Assembly: GCA_029641185.1 (NCBI GenBank)
Contig: JAPWGK010000027.1
Coordinates: 310,001 to 374,000 of the forward strand
Length of the DNA: 64,000 nucleotides
Reading direction: 5' to 3'
DNA from: Pseudofabraea citricarpa
Taxonomy: Eukaryota; Ascomycota; Leotiomycetes; Helotiales; Dermateaceae
This document shows positions 57,427 to 64,000 of the stretch, in pieces. The position numbers and the translations under genes are program-made. Numbering within the stretch: the stretch's first letter is position 1; each line of letters opens with the position of its first letter. The notes beneath the pieces were generated by a model. That model saw nothing but the letters and a program-made list of their open reading frames with translations, was not told where the DNA came from and made no database searches.

Positions 57427-58673
57427 ATGCCGACAGAGCATTCACCAGACGAAATGGCGCCCATGAATAAAGTAACCGATTTGCCATGCAATATAAACCA
57501 GCCACACACCCTCTTGGTCCCTCCCACAACAAACACGGCATCTGCTATAGACAAGATTCACCACACTGCCATCTCACACATTATCAGAAAGATCAGAAAG
57601 CTCAGAGACAGCCGCACTGTTCAACTCAACCAATCGTGGCATAGATTTGCTTTACAACCGCAGCAGTACAAAGATCTGGAGTACCAACTTCAGAAAGACC
57701 CTCCTCTTTGGGATTACTTCAATCAATTTCGGTATGAAGCGCCGTGTTTATTGATTGCCTTACTAATATGAAGTACAGGCAGCATTACTTTCCTACAGCC
57801 AAATTATTCGTTCTTCAAATGCCTGCGACTCTGCACGAGATGGTGGCATCTGCTGTTACTAAAAAGCTCGACTCCCAATTGGAAGTTATTGCACAAAGCC
57901 AACGCCCGTCGGCAGTATTCGCACAAAAGATCCATGATACGAGATCCGCTAGGATCGAATTTGATGATGTTGAATGTGGTCCGCATGAGCCAGATGCTTC
58001 ATTCAGATATCTTGGAGCTCGATACCCAGGTGCTTTATTCGAGGTATCCCATTCCCAGAAAAGGAAGGATCTCGATCGTCTGGCCAACGAATATCTTCTA
58101 GGCTCAGGTGAAAATATTCGTGTTATGATTGGCATCGATATAGACTACAGGGGAGACAAATCCGCATCTATCTCAGTATGGCGCCCACAGGTTCTACCTA
58201 ACCACCTTGGCGTAATGGTGCTACGCGCAGTACGAACAAAAACAGACCAGGTATGCTTAGTAACAACCCTATAACTTATATCTGCTTACAAAAGATAGCT
58301 CTTCCGTAGCAAGACTGGAGAGTTTGTTCCTAATCCCGACGCGGCCATTATACTCAGTTTGAAAGACTTCGCTTGTGAAGCCGTTACGACACAATTTGGG
58401 GATCTTACCGAGTCCTTGATCATTCAGCCAGAGGCGCTGTACCAACTTCTAGTCAAAGCTGAGGAGATGGCAACGTATGATAAGGGTGGCCGAGGTATCA
58501 CAAACCTCGAAAATGATTGGGAGGAAAAGTCGTTTGGAGAGAGAACCCCCCCAGAGGAGTTAAGCCCAGGTCGCGAGGCTAGGTTTGAGGCGGAGGAAAA
58601 TACAGCTGAAGAAAGTGCTATAGCGGATGATAGCACTTACGAATGTGGCTCTTCTCAATCGGACCAGAGTTGA
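57427..58673 (+). CDS. Fungal expanded family, possible PD-(D/E)XK-like fold, copy 2
   Basis: Predicted 383-residue protein from exons 57427-57731, 57779-58250 and 58299-58673. It parallels the copy at 47213-48308: both introns fall at the same places, and matched segments include YFPTAKLFVL, QSQRPSAVFAQKIH, the core YPGALFEVSHSQKRKDL, NIRVMIGIDI and ASISVWRPQ. In this copy the acidic residue before the core differs (RYLGARYPG), so an active-site role for that position is doubtful. The C-terminal ~80 residues are Glu-rich and disordered, lacking in copy 1. It sits exactly between the two halves of the split FAD monooxygenase. Function unproven. Confidence 0.68.
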
Positions 58674-58916
58674 AGTTGTTAAATCAGCATGGTTATGCAT
58701 TTCTCCTAGCAGCATGAAAAATGTATGTGTGTGCTCTTAGATCATCAGAAACAATTCTACTCTTAAAATACTTTCAAAATCCCAATGAAAAACCAGCTAT
58801 GTGAACTACCTACCTACCCAGGTAGTATATCTCAGTTTTCTTCCTTTTTGCTCATATTTCGTGGTGAAGGGGGCAAGAGCGAAGACATCATTTAGGTTGG
58901 CATTATGAAAACTCAC
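58674..58916. other. Gap next to the truncated N-half
   Basis: Contains CTACCTACCTACCCAGGTAGTA at 58806-58827 and the start of an intron-like GTGAGT (minus strand, below 58917) with no following exon. Likely near a rearrangement junction. Confidence 0.45.
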
Positions 58917-59490
58917 CATCAGCAATGATAACCAGATCCCCTCTAATATCCTGCTCCCCATCGATTCGGACCACCGGGCCTTCGCCTTTATCATCTTCCA
59001 CAATATCTACGACTTTCTGTCCGAGCCTGACTCGGCAACCGAGCTGAATAGCAATGTCATAAAGCACGCTTTGATAACCACAGCGGCGCATGGTCCAATA
59101 CCTAGGCAACAGAGAATTAAAATCTCACTTCGAAATCAAATCGCACCCAAGGGAATATGCATACGGAGTCTTCGTCTTCTTCCTCTCGCCATTCTTGCTC
59201 TCAGACACAGCAAGCACCTCACTATCCGCATACCGCCGAAACGTAAAGCCCTTCGGCACGGTAGCGACATGTGCGAAGCGATCAAGCACGCCGAAGTGCT
59301 CGAGGACTAAAGTCGAGTTGGGCGGCACGTGAATGCCTGCGCCGACAGGTGAGAGGCTGGCTGAGCGTTCGAGGATCAGGATATCGTGACCTAGTCCCAG
59401 CTGTGCGAGACCGATTGCAGTACATAGACCAGCGATGCCCGCGCCGCAGATGACGATGCGCAAGGGTTGTTGTGAGTGTGATTGTGACAT
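58917..59490 (-). pseudogene. N-terminal half of an FAD monooxygenase
   Basis: Exons 59147-59490 and 58917-59101 give ~176 residues: MSQSHSQQPLRIVICGAGIAG with the dinucleotide motif GxGxxG (16-21), then ERSASLSPVGAGIHVPPN, TMRRCGYQSVLYDIAIQLG and DLVIIADG, the family's DG motif, at an intron donor (GTGAGT). No later exon is found. The adjacent intron 59102-59146 is 45 nt. The protein stops where the substrate-binding middle should follow. A matching C-terminal half lies inverted 2 kb away, so the gene looks broken; the promoter and ATG remain. Confidence 0.7.
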
Positions 59491-60188
59491 GATGTTTTCT
59501 GCCTCTTCTTCTTCTTCCTCTGTTTCTTGTTTTCTTTAGAGAATGGTCGTTTGATGGTCGTTCAGTCGAGTGGATAATTGACTTAATGATTCTAGGTACC
59601 TACTTATACATTGCAGATACATGTTATCATTCTCTGCTATTTGTCACTCAGACCAAGGCACCTACCTAGCCAAGACAACTAAGAAATAGAGATATACCAA
59701 GATTAATCGAACCTCCCTTACTACTCACAAAATAAAACTAGGTACAGATTGGATTCTAACCATCAGTAGTTACACTCCTACCGTTCAGCTTCTTAGCTGT
59801 GTTTGGGACGTTTTTCGCGGCTTCGGGTGTTCGCGTTCTGGGGACTTGGCCTAAAAAATGACCAGTCCGAGACCCCGAGCCCGAGAATCTAGCCCGCAGA
59901 AGCTTAGCTGTTGGTTGCCAAGTGCCCAGATGCCCCAAGTGATTGACAAGAGATGCTAGGGCTTACTTGTCCAAGAATCAACTACCACCTGCTATTTTGG
60001 AAGAAAAGAAAACCTCTTCGTCTGCGTCATATATAAGATCAAGTAGGTAGGTTTATTATGTAATATTGTGGATAATCTAGGCTTTTCTAGCCTGTCATCT
60101 AAAAGACTGTTTGCTTGCTTGGTAGATAGCTAAATACATTTGTGAAAAATTCTAAGGTACAACGAGTTGGCGAGACAATTCTCTCCTC
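59491..60188. other. Intergenic stretch, no gene seen
   Basis: Promoter of the truncated monooxygenase and 3' flank of the phosphate symporter. A GC-richer patch at ~59775-59905 is odd but has no frame or fold I can support. Confidence 0.4.
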
Positions 60189-62157
60189 TCAAGGTTTGGC
60201 GAATGAAGGTGCGTTGAGAACAATAGCCATCAGTACACCAGCGAGAGTACCGGCAATGGGAATGGTAGCGATCCAGGAGATGACGAGGAGACCGACACGC
60301 TGGAAGTTGACCGCCTTCAGTGTACCGTTACAGAGACCGACACCGACAGTAGCGCCAGTGATGCACATAGAGGTAGACACAGGAAGCGAGAATTGCGAGA
60401 AGACGAGAACAGTTACTGCAGCACCCATCTCCATAGAGCAACCTCTGCTAGGTGAATGGTATGTAATCTTGTTTCCCATGACTATCGAAGAATTGCGTTA
60501 GTATGTTTACTCCAAGTGCATTGACAATAAAAGAACTTTGCTTACCCTTCATAATATTATAGCCATAAGTAATCAGACCAAGAGAAATCATGGCGGAGAG
60601 AACAGCCAATTGCCAAACAGGAACATCAGCCTTAGAAGCAGCAGCATTGCCGGTCGACCAGGCTGAGTAGATGACAGCCCAAGGTCCGACGGAGTTTCCG
60701 ATATCATTGGCACCGTGAGCAAAGGATGCAGTGCATGCGGTGAGAACTTGCACGAACGAGTAAGTGTGCTCGACTTCGTTGGGGTACTTCTCAGCGTTTG
60801 CATACACGCGCTCCATACGCTTTCCCTCTGGTGTACCAGAAATTCCGGACTGGGCAGCGTGAATATCATAGTTCATACCATAGAGAGCACCACAGACGAT
60901 CATGGCGGGAATGCGTTTGAGGGCCATCTTCATGTTGTGCGTCTCGTAGAGTTCTCCAGGACCCATGGGGTTGTCACGAAGGGTGCGCATAGCCCAGCCG
61001 ATGGGACCACGCTTCTTCAAAAGCTTTGCGCGCAATCTGTCATCACCCTGAGCCATAAGCTCTTTGTAAGTGAGGGCAGGGCCTGCTTCTGCTGCAACGT
61101 GCTTGTCCTCATGGCCTAGGCTAGAGGTGGTGATGGGCTCGACTCCAGTCTTGGACTTGTGCTCTTCGTATTCACCGATGGATTCTGGCGAGCGGGTAGA
61201 TGCCTGTTCGTCCTCGTCATCCTGGACAACGGCATAGTTTGGAACGACGGCGCGATCAGCATGGGCTGGGGCGGGGCGCTTGAAGAGAAGAGGACCTTGA
61301 ATGAACATCCACCATTTGACGGTGTTATCCTTCTTGATAATCTTGGCATGAACATAAGGAACGAAGAAGAGTGCAGATAGCAAGCAAACACCTCCACCAG
61401 TGCCCATGGTGACAGCAGCCACATACCAGGAAGGCTTCTTGTTCAGGCCGAGATTGGGAGATCCCTTGTAAACGATAGACAAGGTACAGATGGTAGCAGC
61501 GATAAGGAAGAAGAAGGGCGAGGTGTAGACAGCCCATGGTACGGGATTCTTGCGGATATGCACCGTAAGCTTGATGAGCATGAAGATGGTAGCGGCGAAC
61601 CCAGCAGAGATGCAGGGAGCCATTCCAAGACCCGCAAAGATGGCACCGAGCCCTTTACCATCGTTCCAACCCCATTGAACCTGGGAAGCTCCCACAGTCG
61701 CAACACCAACACCAGCAACGGCTGAGATAAGCGAGTAGGTGGACGAGACATGTGCAGAGTGTCGTGTACACCACATGACCCAAGAGGAGGCTGCTGCCAG
61801 GGCACAGGTAAATGCGAGCATCTGAACGCCTGCATTATCGCGGAAGGCCGAGTTGGGAATAATGCCGTTCTTGATAGTGGCAGCGGTTCGTGCACCGACA
61901 GTGATTGCTCCTAGCATCTCAAAGATGGTACCAAACACCATTGCTTGTCTGTATGTGATAGATCTCGACGACACACTGGTTGCCCAGGCGTTTGCTACAT
62001 CGTCTATTTGGTTGAAGCAGTTAGTAGCTGTAGCTGTGCCGGTAGAGATAAGAGGCAGAATTGAGATCGGATTTTACGTACTTGCACCATTGTTGTAGGC
62101 ATCGAGCATGGCAAAAAAGGTGCCAATGACGAAAACGTAGGTATATTGGTCGAGCAT
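60189..62157 (-). CDS. pho-4: Phosphate:Na+ (or H+) symporter, PiT family
   Basis: Predicted 608-residue membrane protein from exons 62082-62157, 60546-62003 and 60189-60481. Both PiT signatures are present: GANDVANA (24-31), formed across the first intron, and GANDIGNSVGPW (456-467). About six hydrophobic segments precede a ~120-residue hydrophilic loop (~240-370, with DDEDEQASTRS), and several follow it, as in Neurospora PHO-4 and yeast Pho89. These move phosphate into the cell under phosphate limitation. Two CACGTG E-boxes lie 500 and 950 bases upstream, consistent with Pho4/NUC-1-type control. Gene symbol by family resemblance. Confidence 0.9.
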
Positions 62158-62657
62158 CTTGAAAGATTTCCAATTGGAGACTGGGAACAAGTACAAGACA
62201 GCAAGGCTGGTGAGGAACGGAGAGAAAGGCAGTCAAGTGAGCGAGCCAGACCCTTTATATATCACACGGCCAGGAACATGTTCCAAGACTGCGGCAAGAG
62301 CAATTTGTTCTTCTTCCATGCAATGCATCCCTCGTTCTCACATCGCCCAGTCTGATTCGCAGCAAGGGCAAAATAGCCACTTTTCTCTGGCGTTCTTGGC
62401 CATGGTCGCCCCGTGGTGGTGGTGCTTTGCTCGACACTTGGCTGAGAGCTTCGAAATCTTCGACGGCGATAAGCAAAGCTGGTGGATGTTGGCAAGCACT
62501 TGGCGAGACTGAAGAGGCTTTTCCTCCGCCAGATTACAGCGACTGAAGGCGACAGAACACTGAACAAGACTTTGCTCGCGGGACCAAGAGCGTTGCTTTG
62601 GGATGAGGCTCTTGGCGGTTGGCGGCCGCGTCTCCCTATAAGAATCGCCAAAATCCC

Positions 62658-62663
62658 CACGTG
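62658..62663. promoter_or_regulatory. CACGTG E-box (phosphate-control candidate)
   Basis: Within CCCACGTGGG, about 500 bases upstream of the symporter ATG. CACGTG is the site of Pho4/NUC-1-type bHLH factors. Confidence 0.5.
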
Positions 62664-63103
62664 GGTGCGAGCGACGAAGCTCACAGGAGAGTTCCCCTCA
62701 CTCCACCCCTCAATGCCATGGCTTTTTGCTGTCCTCCATGGTGACAATGTGGTGACAATGCCATGGCCCCGAGAGCTGAACCCTCATCGACCTGCCAGTC
62801 CTGCCTTGTCTTGCCTGTCTTGCCTGCATTGCCTGGACGTCCTGATCTCGCACGGCGTTCGCCTGCTTCTTGGGAGCGAACGATGCCCGCTCGTATTACA
62901 CCATTTTTCCAACGATGATCGAGGGACATGCAATCCCTTGCCGGCTCAAGAATCTCGGCGATGGAGCGTTGCAAAAGTCTGGAAGCTGAAAAACCTTGGT
63001 GTTGGAATTTACGGATCCAGAAGAGGAGAGTTCACGAGTACGGACGGACCTGGAAGATAAACCTTGGCGCTAGAAGCGGTCCGAATTTAATCCGGGGACG
63101 GGA

Positions 63104-63109
63104 CACGTG
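63104..63109. promoter_or_regulatory. Second CACGTG E-box
   Basis: GACACGTGCT, about 950 bases upstream of the symporter ATG. Two such sites in one promoter are more persuasive than one, but 6-mers occur by chance. Confidence 0.35.
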
Positions 63110-64000
63110 CTCCAGCGACCAGCTGCGTGGTTGGTGGCATCGTGCTACAGCATTTGACTTTCTATCGCTGCAACCATTGGGTTTCTTCTTCTTCTTTCTC
63201 ACTCCTCTTAGCCTCCTTCTATCTTTTCTCCATGCGGCATCATACCGAGAAGTTGGGCAATCATCACAAGGTGGATGATCATGTGATACTGCATGAGGCC
63301 ATGCAGAGGGCTTGATTTTGGTAGCATTTAAGCCATATCAACTTCCTGTTTGAATTATGCACCACTAAATCATCCCTTGTGCAACACAGCATTGCAATGT
63401 GGCTGATATGATCAGAATCCACCAGCCAAACTCAACTCCGCCAGACTGCGCCGTCTTGGCACTTGCTCCGTAACATTCCTAGACCTCGAACTCTAGAAGA
63501 GAAAAAGAAATGGGAAGCAGGTGTCATCTGCACAACCTCTCAGGGTCGAAAACAAAAAAAATGGCAAAAACAAAACAAGGTGGCGAATCGAGATGCACTT
63601 TCATGTGCTTGCTACTGAGACATGAGACATTTATTGAAGACAGACCTTCCCCTCGAAGCACCACCGAAGAACGCTAAAGGCTGCCAAACCCCGAAAGAGT
63701 ATCTCAGCTGATCTTGCTATTAGCTGAATGAGAAGCATCGCTTGTATCTCATCTTACTAAGAGCCCGATGGCAACTTAATATTGAAGAAGGATTGAAAAC
63801 ACTAGCTATTCATGTTCTTCACAGTTCGGTGGGTTCTGGTCAATGCTCCAGAGCTACAGATCCAACTTATATCTCTAAAAACAAGGATGGAGGATCGTCA
63901 TAAGGAGTCGGCGACTCCGAGATCTGGCCATGGATCAGCAGTACGCATGCTAAGCCTCTTTTTCGGTCTTGTCTTTCAAACCACCAATATTTCGCAACCT

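Larger units (their letters stand above)
62158..64000. other. Upstream region of the phosphate symporter
   Basis: No gene supported to the window end. A 192-codon frame at 62482-63060 overlaps opposite-strand frames of similar length and has no domain. Presumed long promoter. Confidence 0.4.

Noticed and set aside
59102..59128. A 27 nt intron in the N-terminal FAD monooxygenase half
   Set aside because: Too short for spliceosomal removal; an alternative donor 18 bases upstream gives a 45 nt intron that also keeps the frame.
62482..63060. 192-codon plus-strand frame upstream of the phosphate symporter
   Set aside because: It overlaps long minus-strand frames, has no domain or low-bias composition and no intron pattern; it looks like chance openness in GC-richer DNA.
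1..64000. tRNA, rRNA genes and CRISPR-like arrays
   Set aside because: No GGTTCGA-type T-loop with a matching acceptor stem was found by eye, and no regularly spaced palindromic repeats; the 27.3-27.8 kb array has irregular spacing and diverged units.

Overview
The window is nuclear DNA from a filamentous ascomycete (Pezizomycotina; Leotiomycetes is my best guess, with low confidence). Genes are split by many 40-110 nt GT...AG introns with CTAAC/CTGAC-like branch sites. Both strands are used without operons. Families include Aurora-type kinases, a TmpA-like membrane flavoprotein, fungal P450s, a secreted S41 peptidase, a short tyrosinase and a PHO-4/Pho89-type phosphate symporter. Two AT-rich blocks almost lack CpA/TpG, the footprint of repeat-induced point mutation (RIP). 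Most gene models below were rebuilt by hand; exon sums are divisible by three and joints restore continuous protein, but exact splice sites remain predictions.

Layout. 0-9 kb: 3' part of a proline iminopeptidase, a tandem pair of secreted beta-sandwich-like paralogs, an ankyrin protein with a decayed copy of its 3' end nearby, two tail-to-tail genes of unknown function, and a protein with a possible CheD-like Cys/His site. 9-12 kb: two RIP-like blocks flanking a degraded coding stretch. 12-17.3 kb: two Aurora-like kinases on the minus strand with a divergent HGD-type kinase between them on the plus strand. 19-26 kb: a small coiled-coil gene, the TmpA-like gene, an alpha/beta-hydrolase pseudogene, an LEA-like small protein and a small secreted Ala/Lys-rich protein. 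26-29.7 kb is non-coding and carries a diverged array of ~140 bp repeats. 29.7-42 kb: secreted S41 peptidase, P450, tyrosinase and a second P450.

42.6-60 kb looks like an accessory, turnover-prone region: a C2H2 zinc-finger protein, a broken class-I synthetase-like gene, an ASCH/PUA-like gene, two members of a fungal family with a possible PD-(D/E)XK core, a gene remnant with several stop codons, an APH-like kinase, a CmcJ/AsaB-like oxidoreductase, an amino-acid permease, and the N- and C-terminal halves of an FAD monooxygenase on opposite strands either side of the second nuclease-like gene. 60-64 kb: the phosphate symporter and its upstream region with two CACGTG E-boxes.

There is no PKS, NRPS or terpene-synthase core, so the P450/tyrosinase group is not shown to be a biosynthetic cluster. 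The strongest unusual points are the paired Aurora-like kinases with the divergent kinase between them, the split FAD monooxygenase around a nuclease-like gene, and the concentration of mobile-looking or decaying families at 44-59 kb.
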